Shown here in pieces: positions 11,113 to 22,668 of a stretch of DNA of 64,000 nt. Source of the DNA: Durusdinium trenchii (taxonomy: Eukaryota > Sar > Dinophyceae > Suessiales > Symbiodiniaceae); assembly GCA_963970005.1 (NCBI GenBank), contig CAXAMN010001270.1:346345-410344 (forward strand), in the 5' to 3' direction. The notes below the pieces were generated by a model, which did no database searches, was not told the origin of the DNA, and was given only the letters and a program-made list of their open reading frames with translations. The position numbers were made by a program, and so were the translations under genes. Within the stretch, counting starts at the first letter, position 1; each line of letters opens with the position of its first letter.

Positions 11113-11176
11113 AGAAGTTACTAGGTGGAGGCCATCGCTCCTAATTAGTTTGGAGGCCATAACTACTAGGAACAAG
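11113..11176 (-). repeat. CTAGTAG-family repeat with GGAGGCCAT module
   Basis: It contains GGTGGAGGCCATCGCTCC, TTTGGAGGCCATAACTACT and AGGAACAAGGACGCTA. The GGAGGCCATCGC module recurs at 8593, 20668 and 51840. Confidence 0.65.
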
Positions 11177-11180
11177 GACG

Positions 11181-11372
11181 CTAACATCTCCACGCCGGAC
11201 TCAGCGGCGGCGCGGCTTCCGCGCGCGGCGGCTTCCGGGAGCGACTGCCGCACGCGACCGACACCGAGGAGTTGAATCCATCTTCCTGGGCGACCTCGAC
11301 ACCGATACCGAGAGGTCCCTTGGGCTCAGGCGAAGGCTCAGGCTTATGAACAAGGGATTTTTTGTCCGCCAT
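11181..11372 (-). CDS. Unidentified protein, probable first exon
   Basis: The - strand frame starts with ATG at 11372-11370 (MADKKSLVHKPEPSPEPKG) and continues GIGVEVAQEDGFN with GC-rich third positions. The Pro/Ser/Lys-rich N-terminus looks disordered. The frame ends at TAG near 11181, but the true exon probably ends earlier at a donor. This is one of few - strand gene candidates here. Confidence 0.35.
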   Translation of the reverse strand: MADKKSLVHKPEPSPEPKGPLGIGVEVAQEDGFNSSVSVACGSRSRKPPRAEAAPPLSPAWRC

Positions 11373-11954
11373 GCCTTAGGTGGAACAAGTGAGAATGGTC
11401 GGAAATTCATGTCATGGCCGCTGAGCCGGTTGGAACTCCAAGTGGATTTCTGCTATGAAAGACTTCGCATCGTTTTTGCAGTGAAAAAGGTTCCACTTCA
11501 TGACCATTTTATGGTTTGAATGGAGCCCTATGGGAGCCTTTGGCTTCGTCATCCACGGCAAAGGTGCTACAACACCTTTGCGGAGCTCGACTGTCAAAGT
11601 ACCGACGAGTTCCGGCCCCAGGATCAGGATTGCCAGCTGTGGAGTGGGCATGCCCCAATGGACCTACAAGAACTGGCCCATTAAGGAAGACTGACCCCCG
11701 TGATGCAAATGTGGGGGGACACAATGGCAAGGCAGGCAAGGAGTGGGTTGCTTAGTGTGAGGCAGAAATAGATGTTGTTGATCAAGACATTGACATCCAC
11801 TACCAAGTTTTGTTTGGAGTTCCTAAACGCCCAAATTCAGGACACCGTCACAAAGCATATCCAGATATCAAGCAATTTTGCTTGACACTTTCCCACCAGA
11901 AAATGGCAAGGGAGAGTGCCCCAACCTCAAGACATGAGTCTTGCAAACGCCCAG

Positions 11955-12105
11955 GTTTGCAGTGCGTAAGGAGGATCGCTTGAAGGTGTGCGTCACACGG
12001 AAGCACACGAACCTCGTCAAGGACCGAAGTCCTGCCGCCTTGGCCGCCGAATCTGGACTTCGAGGTGATTGGCCATTCTGCGAAAAGTATGGAAAAGTCC
12101 AGGTT
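11955..12105 (+). CDS. Unidentified exon upstream of DMC1
   Basis: The frame reads FAVRKEDRLKVCVTRKH, then PAALAAESGLRGDWPFCEKY, with coding-like third positions. It ends near GTCCAG|G. The upstream border lies close to CCCAG|G at about 11953. No family is recognised. It is oriented with DMC1 but ends about 220 bp before the DMC1 first-exon candidate. Confidence 0.4.
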
Positions 12106-12322
12106 CTAAGAGGAAAGCCCGGAGAAAGTCAAGCTTCCTACTAGCTAAGGGAGAAGGTTTCTCTCAAAGGCAGTGCTGCAGTTCTTCATGAACAGACCTC
12201 AATTGCGCCCAAACCCCCGCGCCCATCGGCATCGCACGGCTCAAACAGCGGTTTGTCAACCTCCCCAAACCTTCCAATTCGACGCCCTCCATCACCGCCC
12301 CACCCACGCGGACCCGGAGCCC

Positions 12323-15300
12323 ATGGACACGCTGAAGCGAAAGGCGGCCGGAGAGGAGGCCTCGCAGAAGAAGGCGCCAGGGATTGGGGCGATACCTTTG
12401 AGGTGGCGGGGCTCAAACAAATTGAGACGTGGGGAGAAGCTCCTTGGAGTAGAGGAAGGTTGTGCAGAGTCGTGTGTTCTTTGCTGCTTGCAGAGGCTGG
12501 AAAGTGAGAAGTGTAAGAAGCAGTGCTGGTTATATGATTGACCCTTCGTGATAGCAGGCGGCACTGCCGGTGCATATGGACATGGTTGAAGCTGAAGGAG
12601 AGGATGATGTTCCATACAGCTGCTCGTTGCATGTGCTGTATTGCGAACAGCCAAATGAGTCAATCATGGAAGCCAGCTGGAAGATGTGCCAGTAGCTCAG
12701 TAGGCTACGCCAGTGGCTACGCCAGTAGGAGCCTGCCACATCATGCAGATGTTTCACATCCTTTGCTCGGGGGAATGGGCTGAGAACCCAACCTCGGTAC
12801 GACATGATCAGACCCGCCTGAGGCCTCATCGACAAGCTTCAGGCGGGTGAACATACCAAGCTTCAGGTGTGCGGACCGTTTTAGCATTCACGATATCGGC
12901 AGTGAAGGTCCATGAAGGTCCTTGAGAGCTTTTAAAAGTCAATAAGAACCAAAGTGCTCCTGTTCTGTTCCTATGAACCCCCGCACCATGCGATCCATGC
13001 AATGGAAGCGGTCACTCTGGAGAGGATTCAGGCATCAACGCCGCCGATCTGAAGAAGTTGAAGGATGCCGGCTACAACACCAGCCAGTCCGTGGCCTTCA
13101 CCATGCGCAAGGAGATGAGCCGTGTGCCTTTTGGACTGCGGGACCCTGCACCCCCACACAAGTGCCATCACTTGCGTGACCCCACATGTGTGCTCGTGCT
13201 CCTGTGCGTGCGCTCTCTTTTTCTCTTTCTTTCTGTTTGTGTGTGTTTGTTTGTATTTCTCTCTCTCAGGTGCTCTCATATGTACGATGTTGTGCGTGTG
13301 CTCCCAAATGTTCATGCTTTTGTTTGGGATTTGTTGCAAGAATGGGCCAGAATGGGATGTTCACAGGTGTGGTATCATAGCATTACAGAGCAACCCTGCA
13401 GTTTTGTTTTCGGGTCGTGTCGTTTGGCTCGGACACACCAGCTGGAGCGCCAAATGGAAGGAGCTGCTGAGCATCAAAGGCCTTTCAGATCAGAAGGTGG
13501 ATAAGATCATCGAGGCCGCCCGGAAGACCAGCGAGGTGGGCTTCATCACTTGCTCCCAGCCACTGGCCACAAGCGGCGCCGCGTGTTTGTTGGGTGTCAC
13601 CGTTTCCAGCGAATGAAGACAAGAACACGATTGTAAGAGAAATGTGACGTAGTGTGGCCAAGAATTTGTTGTGGAAACTTCGTTGGTTCTAATTGCATGA
13701 GTGGAAAGGCTCCAAGGACTCATTTCACCGGAGGCCACTTCCATTCCTGCTTCCAGAATGGATCAGACAGTGAATCATCGGGTTTTGGTAGTGTTGCTCT
13801 CCGCGTGCCCTATCCCAGTAGTTTAGTCAAGTCCCAGCCCCACAACACACTGAGGTTGGTGAGCAAGATGAAAAATCGATTTCAGAAACTTGGCCTTTTG
13901 TGGATTGCAGGCGGTATGGCGGGGTTGGAAATAAGCACAAAACAATTGCTAAGGGGTGGTCCTCCCCTCCAACTGGTTTCTTCCAGCTGCTGGATGTTTT
14001 GAAGGAATCAGGCAGAACATGGCAGAAGAGAGGGGGCGGCCAACTGATCGGAACGTGTCATTCCACGAAGCGCGCATGGCAGTGTCTCGCTTTGCGTGGT
14101 GCGTATGGCACGTTCTGAGCTCCCTTTGGGGGGCTCCATCCATTTCCATCGCGTCCGATCATTCCATCGAACCGAAGAGCCGGCCACTTCGCCACCTCCG
14201 TTGGATCCGCGGTCGCGTGCGCGTCCGACGCCGACGCCGCATGGTTCGCCCCCCCCGAGGATCGCCACGGGCGCCGGGAAGTTCGATCAGATGCTGGGCG
14301 GCGGCATCGAGAGTTGCTCCATCACGGAGGTCTTCGGAGAATTCAGGCGGTCCGGACCGAGGAATTCTGTGGTGGTTTTGGGGTTGGAGAGTTCTGGTGG
14401 TGTAGACATGCGCAGCCATGTGCAGCCCTTAGACCTGCATATCAATGCGCATATAGATTTCTTGGAGCAAAGTCAGTGTCAGAAACATGCTGAGTTTCCT
14501 TGAATGTTTGGCTCGTTCGGTCACAGGTGAATGAAATCAGAAAGCTCCAACAGTCATGAAGAACTATAAATTACATCTCCCAAAAGAGGTATTTAGGTTC
14601 TGTTTCAAACTTGGTTCCATTCCCAAGAAGTCTCAGACGACCCACGCGTGCACCATGCTCGACGACCCACGTGCCGCTGAAATCGAAGAGAGGGAGCGAC
14701 AGTTGAGAAATGTCGGGCGCATGCCGCGTTGTTGTGAATGTGGTGAAGAGGCAAGCCAGGTCTATCATGAGGATGTTGGCTTGGGTGGAGATGACATCGA
14801 GGGGATGATGATGGGCCTCGCATATGGGGAGGAAGCCGCTTTCTGCTTTGCCCAAATTTGTGACAATGCATGCAGCAGTTGTTCCAGACATTTGTGCTTC
14901 AACTGCCAGAAGAATTGTGCTAGCCGACTCAGCCGACACTGCTTATCCAAGCCCGAGCAGCGACCTGTGTGTACAAGCTGCTCACGTCAGAAAGGCTTTA
15001 GCACCTGTGCATTTTGCTGTGTGGAGCAATGTGGTGCTTGCATGGTGCCTCATTGTCAAGACTGTGGTGGGCCAACATGCCCAGGATGCACCTCAAGATT
15101 CAAGAGCAACCGACCTTTTTGCAGCAGGTGCTTCTTCAAATGCGCTAAGTGTCACGCGATGTGTGCAGGCACATCATGCCAAAAATGCACCACCTGTGAC
15201 AAGTTGCGCTGTCCGAAGTGCCTAGTCAAGTGTGTTGATTGCTTAGCACTGCGCTGCTGTGATTGGAGCTATTGTGAGACTTGTGGCTCCCCAAAATGCA

Positions 15301-18300
15301 GAAGGTGCCCTGCACAGCATAGCTGTGCCATTTCAAATCAAGATGAGGACATACCTGTCAGCTGGCAACATGACCTAAACTTATTAGGTCGACAGACTCA
15401 TCGTCCTGCTGATCAGTTGGCTATTGATGTAGGAGAGGCCGTTTTGTTTCTGAGCACTGATGGGATGGTCTATTTTCAGAAGCCTGGCCAGTTGAGTCAA
15501 TGCACCGCCCAGCTGTATGAGTTTCGGACAAGAACCATATCGTCCTTCCAGCTGTCAATACCAGGTGATGTGGCAAGAAATCTTGTGCCTACAAGGTTCA
15601 GCTCCAACACAAAAAGTACTGTGTCTGCTGTCGGGCACCAGCGTAGGCTATTGATGTTCAATAGTGCAGCCACTACCTTTTGTGTGATTGATTTGTCACA
15701 CCCACGCTCGCTGACAACAGTTGCTTGGAAGTCTTTTGACTCAAGCAAGCTGTCAAGTACAGGATTTGTGGTGCTTGCTTGTTGCCCAGCCAGAGCCTTT
15801 AACCCTTTGCGTCATTCTCATGAAGTGGCGATGGTTCTTTGGCAGCATTGCGACAGTGGCCCCATCATCACCCTCCACTTCTTCACAATAGAAACGGGTG
15901 TGTTTTTTCGGAAGAGTTTGCCAGAATCAAGCTGCCAAATCAGCCGGAATGGCCGTCAGTGAAAGCTGCCATGCGAGGTGACCGGGCATTCGTAGTTGCT
16001 GGCACCTCTTGTTGGTCCATTCAAATGAGCACTTCATCATGTCAGGCAATCCAAGCTGATGGCCCTCCATTGCCAGATGGCGCCTTTCCAAACGTCTATG
16101 CAGGCAGGCGTGGGAGAACACAAAAGCAGCTTGGTGTGCTTGGTCTCACTTTTGGATCCTGTGGGCGGGTCTTTGTGCTCACAGCTTCATCCTACCGAGC
16201 AGCCGCCAGAATCCACATGTGGACACCTGGCACCACGGAGTGGAAGCTGCTTGAAAGCAAGTGCAGGGTCTACCGCAGCACCACGATCGCCTCGTGCGGC
16301 GCTCACCTCTACGTGCCAGGGGGTGCCATTGCACATGCCGACAGCAGTGACTGTTCACAGGAAGCTCAGGAGGTCGTCGTGCTGCGGGTGAAGCGGGCCG
16401 ACGTGCTCTCGGCCCATGTCACCCTGCGGCCGAGCGCCCACCAGGTACCCTGTGATCCATCAGCACAGCCACGGAGGGTGGCGGTGTCCGAGGTCTTCTA
16501 CTCGCAGGACAGCGTGGCCTCAACCTTTGGTCGGAAGACAGCACATGCCGGACAGCCTTTGGAGAGCCTGGTGGAAGATTTGGTGGGTGGGAAGATTTCT
16601 GCAGATGATCCAGCTTTGGTGCTAGATGTCATCGACTGCGGTGGGAGACTTATATCACTCAGCAATCGGAGGCTACATTGTTTAAAGACCTTTGCAGAGC
16701 GCACTGGCAGAGCACTACATGTTCGTGTCAATGTGTGGCCACTGAGGGAGGATGTCATTTTGCCCGAAGGCAAGCCACTACTAGCTTCTTGTTACTACTA
16801 GTAAGGCACTTGTTACTACTAGCGTGGCACTTGTTACTAGTAGCTTCTTGTTACTACTAGCGTGGCACTTGTTACTAGTAGCTTCTTGTTACTACTAGTA
16901 AGGCACTTGTTACTACTAAACCACGCAGGTGTTTTGTGAAAAATTCACCACGCACGACTGCGGTGCCAGTGTGCGGCGTGAGAGTTCTCTCACGCGCTGG
17001 CCTTCGACATCATCTCTGCGGTTCCATTCCGCCCATTCGCGTTCAGTGTCACGTGGGCCTGGGCTTCCAACAACCTATGAGAGGTTGCAGACCCCAAGAC
17101 GGGATCGACCAGGTAGAAGGTAGCTGCATATAAATAGAAGCATCCAGACTGTGCCAAGAAATGGAAGTGCGCAGATCAATTCATCACTTCTTTCCGAGCA
17201 CATGTTTTCATCATTGTTCATCTAAGCTAGACCACCCATGACCACCTCACCGTGTAGATCCGTGAAGGACGTTGCTCCTGTCACCCATCTTTTTGCAGAA
17301 TTTCCATCTTTCCAGGTGTGGCAAGACACAGCTTTGCCACTCCCTCTCGGTGATGGCGCAACTGCCCAACAACATGGGTGGAGCCAATGGCAAGGCAGAG
17401 CCCGTGGTTTCCTTTCCGCGCATGACCCTGATTTGTTGATTTTGGACTAGAAGCCCAAAAGAAAAAAGACATGCAAAAACTTCAAGACCCTGTCGAGGAA
17501 GCAACGAAAAAGGCCTATGTTTCACAGTTTCACCTTGATCCCCTGGTCTCATCATGTCTTCTCATGTCGTCTCGCCATGTCTCCACCCTCCCCACATGGG
17601 CCGCGTGGACGTCAGGTGGTCTACATCGACACGGAGGGCACCTTCCGCCCCGAGCGCCTCCGGCAGATCGCGGAGGCCAAGGGCGTGAGCGCCGAGGCAG
17701 CCATGGAGAATATCATCTACGCCGCTGAGCACGACGGACGAAGCGGGCGATGGGGGGGCGAAGGGAGGGGACGGGATATGGCGGGATGGTTGTTCCGGCC
17801 GGGGAGATCTTGGTTTTTGGAGGGGCAGGGTGTGGAAAGAGTAGCTTCTTGTTCCTAGTGGTAAGGCCAGGAGCCCCGTTCGTAGCGTCGTTACGCTAAG
17901 GCCAGATGCTACACCTCGGATCATTTGGAGCACTTGTTGCAGGAAGCGGCCAGCCCTTCGGCAAGTCCGAAAGTGCGTTCATCAACATATCGACGTGGAT
18001 TCTACTAGCTTCTTGTTACTACTAGTAAGGCACCTGTTACTAGTAGCGAGGCACTTGTTACTAGTAGCGAAAGATGTGGATTAAAGATGGCTGAAGAGAT
18101 TTGTTGGGTTGTCATGTGTCCATCTTCAACCCACTCAAGAGGAAGGAGGCCCACTGCCATCCACCAGTTGTTCCAGGAAGGCTTCGAATGTCATCACGCA
18201 TTTCTTTCCCTTCTTTACCATCGTCCAATTCATGAGAATTCAACCGATACATAAACGCTGCTGGTTCAAAGGGTAAACCCTTTTCGCAAGAAGCTGATGG

Positions 18301-20497
18301 GAGCCCACTGTTTCTTCATGTCAGTGGAGTTGCTCACTTCAGCAACTCCGGATAGGTTTGTTCCGATCTCGTCGGATTCTACTAGCTTCTTGTTACTACC
18401 AGTAAGGCACCTGTTACTACTAGCGAGGCACTTGTTCCTAGTAGCGAAACATCTGTTGAGATTTCTGCAGATGTTCTTCAGATTTCGTGAGGTTTGATGG
18501 TGAACGATGAAGATCGTTTCGCCCTGCTGGTGGTGGATTCCATCATGGGTGGCTTTCGAGTGGACTACTCGGGCCGTGGTGAGCTGGCGGATCGTCAGCA
18601 GAAGCTGGCGCGCGTGATGAACAAGCTGCAGAAGGTCAGTGAGGACCTGTGTGAGCTGAGTGCCTGGTTGGATATGTCCATCATCCGGTGAGCAATAGGC
18701 CTCAGAGAGATGATAGACTATCTTTGGTGCGGGGCAGGAAGACTACTCTAGGTCAAGCAGAGGAGCCTGCACAGAAACCTGAGAAAATGCAAAAAAGGTA
18801 TACCCGAGCTTCTTGCCTGTAGCTTCTTGGTAGGCTCAAGGCCTCTCACTTCTTTGTTTGACATGAAGGAGTTCAATGTGGCAGTGCTGCTCTCCAATCA
18901 AGTGCCTTGCCAGTTCAGCGTTTTTATCGTGCAGGTATCGTGTTAGCGTTTGGAGGGGGGTCAACAGGGAAGCGCATAAACAAAAGGATCAAGCAAATCA
19001 ATCAAGGGTGCACGACAAGGCTTGGGAACACATGAGAAAACCGGAATAAACCGGTTCATGGCAACCTCAGGTTTCCAACACGACAGGTTTCATCGCCTGC
19101 AGAAAACCAACAAATAAATCAAAGAAGCTTAGCTCGTCTAAGAATAAGAAAGTTGTCGCATGTTGTCCCCCTCCAGGGACTTCTTTGCACAGGACTAAGT
19201 AGCTTCTTGTTACTAGTAGTAAGGCCAGGAGCGCCCCTTTCGTAGCGTCCGTTTCGTAGCGTCCGATCGCTCCGTTCGTAGCGATGTCCTTTATTACATA
19301 GTAGCTTCTTGTTACTAGTAGGTACTCGAAAAGAGAACATGCTCACACCTTTGTGCGAGAAACATCCATGACATTGATGAAGGCATGACTATAGACTATA
19401 GACATGTCGCCTTCCAAAGCCTGCACGCCTTTGGTTTTAGTGGTTGCGCACCTTGGTCCTGAATCCTCCGGAGATGCGCAGTTGGTCAGGTGATGGCAGA
19501 TCCTGGTGGCGGTTGCGCCTTCATGCCCAGCTATCCGAAGCCCGTGGGTGGACACATCTTGGCGCATTTCTCCACCACACGCGCGCCTCGTTTCGTACAA
19601 GCCGACTGACTCGTTCGCGCGCTTCTCCGCCACATGGAGATGGGAAACGACGCGGACAGACTGCTCCACCGGCGGACGACGCGGAGACAATGCAGAGAGA
19701 ACGAGCATCGAAGGAGCATCGAAAGCTTTTGTGACAGCCTAGTGACTAGTGACCTAGAGGTAGATGAGTTCAGGGACGCACGATGACGCAAGAATACACA
19801 AGAACTGTCGTCTCATTTCTTTTGGCCGTGCCGAGTACCACTGCTGCATTGTGGGACATGAAGGAAGAACAACTGGGCCACTCAAATGCCACTCTAGAAA
19901 AGAGGAGACTGTGAATTGTGGTGTTTTTCCCAATGCTTAAAACAATCACGGATCACCAGCCAGTTCACCTCGCTGATGCCTTTTGTGCCTTCTTCCGGCA
20001 ACGTGCGCATCCTTCTCCACGAGCGATGACCAGCCATTCATGCTTTAAAGTTCGTCCACAGACAGAGCTTTCGTAGGTTGTTTTTTGCCTTCGGGTCATT
20101 GGATGTGAGTTGTTTTCAGAACTGGAAGGGTCTGCTGCTGTGAATGGTGAGGTGATGTTACGCAAGGGTCGCGGAGATCAACGTGTGGCCAAGATCTACG
20201 ACTCTCCCTGCCTGCCAGAGAGTGGCTGTGCGGACGATGAGTTGAACGGTTCGCGATTCCAAAAAGGGAGCTGCGATGATTCCGTCCACAGAAGTCACAC
20301 AAGTCTGGGTATTGCGATGCCAGTAGCACAGACCTTTTATGTAAGTTCTGAAGCTACACTCCCTTCATCCAAGATGTACTGGTACCTCTTTGATGCGGCC
20401 GAAGTGAAAGCCGTGTGCCCATGGCTTAAAGCACCGGTACTGAGGCGAGAGCGTCTTCGAGATCTACAACGGCGGAGTCCGTAACGGTGGCGATTGA
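12323..20497 (+). CDS. DMC1: DMC1 meiotic recombinase, split over about 12 exons
   Basis: RecA-family strand-exchange protein of meiosis. Exons read by motif are: about 12323-12433 (FEVAGLKQIETWG; upstream frame uncertain); 13032-13110 (INAADLKKLKDAGYN, helix-hairpin-helix); 13461-about 13558 (IKGLSDQKVDKI); about 14030-14090 (SFHEARMAVSR); 14260-14346 (KFDQMLGGGIESCSITEVFG); 17316-17394 (CGKTQLCHSLSVMAQLPNN, Walker A); 17616-17720 (VVYIDTEGTFRPERL); 17901-about 17948 (RCYTSDHLEHLLQEA); about 18494-18643 (LLVVDSIMGGFRVDYSGRGE, Walker B and L1); 18869-18901 (EFNVAVLLSNQ); 19490-19582 (KPVGGHILAHFSTTR, L2 side); 20152-20221 (VMLRKGRGDQRVAKIYDSP); 20445-20497 (ESVFEIYNGGV, stop TGA). Donors include GT, GC and GA. 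SIMGGFRVDYSGRG and ESVFEI favour DMC1 over RAD51. The Walker A Cys (FRCGKTQ) matches apicomplexan DMC1 as I remember it. Confidence 0.92.
14655..16801 (+). CDS. Intronless Cys-rich gene nested in DMC1 intron, one frameshift
   Basis: The start chosen is the ATG at 14655 (MLDDPRAAEIEERERQ); the frame is open further up to 14556 but less coding-like. Residues about 20-230 hold roughly twenty C-x2-C pairs (for example CSSCSRHLCFNCQKNC and CPKCLVKCVDCLALRCC), a treble-clef or B-box-like zinc array. A C-terminal half with regular hydrophobic strands suggests a WD/Kelch-like propeller, which is inference. The frame breaks at a TTTTTT run near 15905: the first frame stops at 15962 and coding clearly continues in the next frame from about 15905 to 16801. 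One more T would restore it, so this is either a sequencing slip or a pseudogene. The frame ends inside the CTAGTAG repeat array. Lack of introns amid 30-150-bp exons suggests a retrogene. Confidence 0.65.
16783..16922 (+). repeat. CTAGTAG-family repeat array
   Basis: About 140 bp of alternating modules GCTTCTTGTTACTACTAG, TAAGGCACTTGTTACTA and GCGTGGCACTTGTTACTAG, period 20-21 bp. It supplies the last codons and stop of the nested gene. The modules contain the palindrome TTACTAGTAA. Confidence 0.95.
17843..17900 (+). repeat. CTAGTAG-family repeat ending at a DMC1 splice acceptor
   Basis: GTAGCTTCTTGTTCCTAG, then GGCCAGGAGCCCCGTTCGTA and GCGTCGTTACGCTAAG. The last AG is the acceptor of the exon beginning at 17901. 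Confidence 0.9.
17998..18072 (+). repeat. CTAGTAG-family repeat array in DMC1 intron
   Basis: Three modules: CTTCTTGTTACTACTAG, TAAGGCACCTGTTACTAG and TAGCGAGGCACTTGTTACTA. Confidence 0.95.
18377..18450 (+). repeat. CTAGTAG-family repeat array in DMC1 intron
   Basis: The module order is the same as at 17998-18072, about 40 bp before the acceptor used at about 18491. Both copies are preceded by GGATTCTACTAG, so they look like duplicates of one insertion. Confidence 0.95.
19196..19324 (+). repeat. CTAGTAG-family repeat with GTTCGTAGCGTCCGATCGCT module
   Basis: Mixed modules: TAGCTTCTTGTTACTAG, GGCCAGGAGCGCCCC, TTCGTAGCGTCC (twice) and TAGCGATGTCC. It lies in the DMC1 intron before the exon at 19490. 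Confidence 0.95.
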
Positions 20498-20592
20498 CCT
20501 TGTTGACGGATGCGGCCGATGGCGATGGGAATGAGCTGCCAGGGCCGGGACCTCAATGACCTCAATTATGCAGAATAGAGTAATGATGTTTT

Positions 20593-20712
20593 TGTTTCTA
20601 CTAGCTTCTTGTTACTACTAGTAAGGCACCTGTTACTACTAGCGTGGCACTTGTTTCTACTAGCCATGGCCTCCAACCTAAGAGCGATGGCCTCCAACCA
20701 GGCAAATGAATA
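20593..20712 (+). repeat. CTAGTAG-family repeat downstream of DMC1
   Basis: Three standard modules are followed by GCCATGGCCTCCAACC and GCGATGGCCTCCAACC, the GGAGGCCAT module on the other strand. It begins about 95 bp after the DMC1 stop. Confidence 0.9.
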
Positions 20713-21039
20713 CAAATGAGGCATAGCTGGCATAGCTCAACACAATGGAGGAGGCTGTATCTCTTTACATAGGTCAGTTCACAGACTGAACTGAAGCTTT
20801 GTGGTACGTAGTCCCTGCATGGATAAGGCATGTTGGTTTCAATGTTGCTGTGCAGTTGGGGGTTGGAGGTTGAAGTAACCAACGGTTAACGGTGGCAATG
20901 GCTGTGCAGAATGATTCCAGTTAAAGTTGAAGAGGCCTTGGGGGAGGTGGGTCAGTTCTGTCCAATCAGTATGGCAACCCCCGGCCTTTGGTCCATTCCA
21001 TTTCGCCAAATCTAAGTGTTCTCCTGTCAGGACTTGAGA

Positions 21040-21145
21040 TGGAGTGTCTCTCTCTCTATCTCTCTAGTAGCTTCCTTGCTCCTGGTAGCGATGCCCTTTG
21101 CTCCTAGTAGCGTCCCCCCCCTCTCTCTTTCTCTCTCTCTCTCTA
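21040..21145 (+). repeat. CT microsatellite interrupted by a CTAGTAG-family repeat
   Basis: (TC)n runs flank a block TAGTAGCTTCCTTGCTCCTG, GTAGCGATGCCCTTTGCTCC and TAGTAGCGTCC. The repeat has inserted into, or templated from, a simple repeat. Confidence 0.9.
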
Positions 21146-22253
21146 CATTGCTGCGAGCCTGAGGCCGACATCACAGGGATCACGTGAGAGGCTTGCATGC
21201 TGGGTTGGCGAGCTTTTCCGCCGTTCCCTTTCACAACAGATTTGGTGGAGCTGCACACTTTGTGCATTTGCTTGGCTATGTCAGCATTGCCAAGTCTTTC
21301 CACTTGGCGGCCCCTGCGACTTCTTGCCCAAGTCTTCGGGTGAAGCGTTTTTGGGAGTATCAAACAGGCATCCAAGCTTCACCAAGCCTGACAAGCACAA
21401 CAGACAGCCGCTAAGTCAACTTAGAGGTGGAGACCGAGTGCTGACGAATGGGAGCTGAGAATCAGACGAATCCAAGAGATCGGGCGACTCGAAAAGGGGT
21501 GCTGAACCAAGAAGGCTGAACTCTTTAGCACTCAGTCCATGCCTCGTTTTTTGGGGGATGCGTTCAGGGTGAAGCAAAAGGGTCATGGTAGTGCACTTGG
21601 TATGTCATGGTTGGACGAACCATGGATTTTGGGCGGTTTTGAGCTTTCAGAACTTTCAGCTGTGTATGATTAATTCAGTTTATCAGGGCCCTTCCCTTGC
21701 CCTGGATGCTTGACGTTGCTGAACATACAGCGCTTGCTTTTCGGGGCGACGCAGGCGATCCATCGATGAATCGGTGGAGACCAGCTCGGACACGTCAGGT
21801 TCCAGGTTGAAGACCAAAGAGATGCTGTGAAAAAAATGATGGCCGTGCGTTTCACGTCGAGTTCACTCGATGAAACCAAGTGGCTTTTTACGGAAAAGTT
21901 GGACCAGGGTCCCAGAATGTAGATGTAGCGACAGGAAGTCATTGGAAACCCCAGTTCCTGATGTCCCTGATGTTCTTTCTGGCGAGACCTAGATTCTGGA
22001 AGACACCCAAAAGGAGGGAAGCATGGTCGCCTAAGGGGAGTCCGAAAACGGTCTTATGACCGTTTTCGGCCTTTGTGGCCTTTTTGCCTTCTCCATGAGC
22101 GCAGGAGTCGGATGTGATGCGCTGCAAGCTGCTGGTGGATAGCGCCCTTGCCGGGCTCCAGGCGCTGTCACGCGACGGAAGGGTCGGCGACGAGCGAGAG
22201 TCATGCGTAGGGTGAAGGATACAGACATGGACCAGAATGGACCACAAGAGTAA

Positions 22254-22346
22254 GAGAAGAAGAAGATGATGAGGATGAGGAGGAGGACGAGGAGGAGGAG
22301 GAGGAGAAACACATGATTGAATGTCATTGATGACGCATGTGTGTGT
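22254..22346. repeat. GAGGAN trinucleotide and (TG)n tracts
   Basis: A purine-rich GAA/GAT/GAG run of about 60 bp is followed by (GT)n. ORFs across it are artefacts. Confidence 0.9.
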
Positions 22347-22439
22347 GTGTGTGTGTGTTGATTCTTTTTTAGCGGGGGGAGCTATAAAACCCTCAGACCC
22401 CCAGGCATCGTGAGAGCTTGTCATTTGAGCGTTGCAGCC

Positions 22440-22632
22440 ATGTGCACGGTCTCGCGAGGCGAGACCTGTGCACGGTCAGACCTCAGACACCGTGAGCCCG
22501 ACACCAACGGCGTCCCTCGCGTCCAGGAAGTCGTGATCGGCTCTCAAACCGCTGGCGAGATGCAGAAGTGTGTGATGCCCGGACCCGCAGACGGCGAACC
22601 GAGCGCTTTCCGAACAGACTCGACTAGACGGG
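22440..22632 (+). CDS. Unidentified protein, probable first exon
   Basis: ATG at 22440 starts MCTVSRGETCARSDLRHRE; then EVVIGSQTAGEMQKC, with strong C/G third-position bias. The frame runs on into the G18 tract and is not credible beyond about 22630. No family is recognised. Confidence 0.4.
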
Positions 22633-22650
22633 AAGGAATCAACTGGCCAA

Positions 22651-22668
22651 GGGGGGGGGGGGGGGGGG
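22651..22668 (+). repeat. Homopolymer G18
   Basis: A run of 18 G, a G-quadruplex candidate and a likely polymerase or sequencing slip site. Confidence 0.95.

Noticed and set aside
18820..18840. GGTAGGCTCAAGG as a third spliced-leader relic
   Set aside because: Only eight bases match and it lies inside a DMC1 intron without a start codon.
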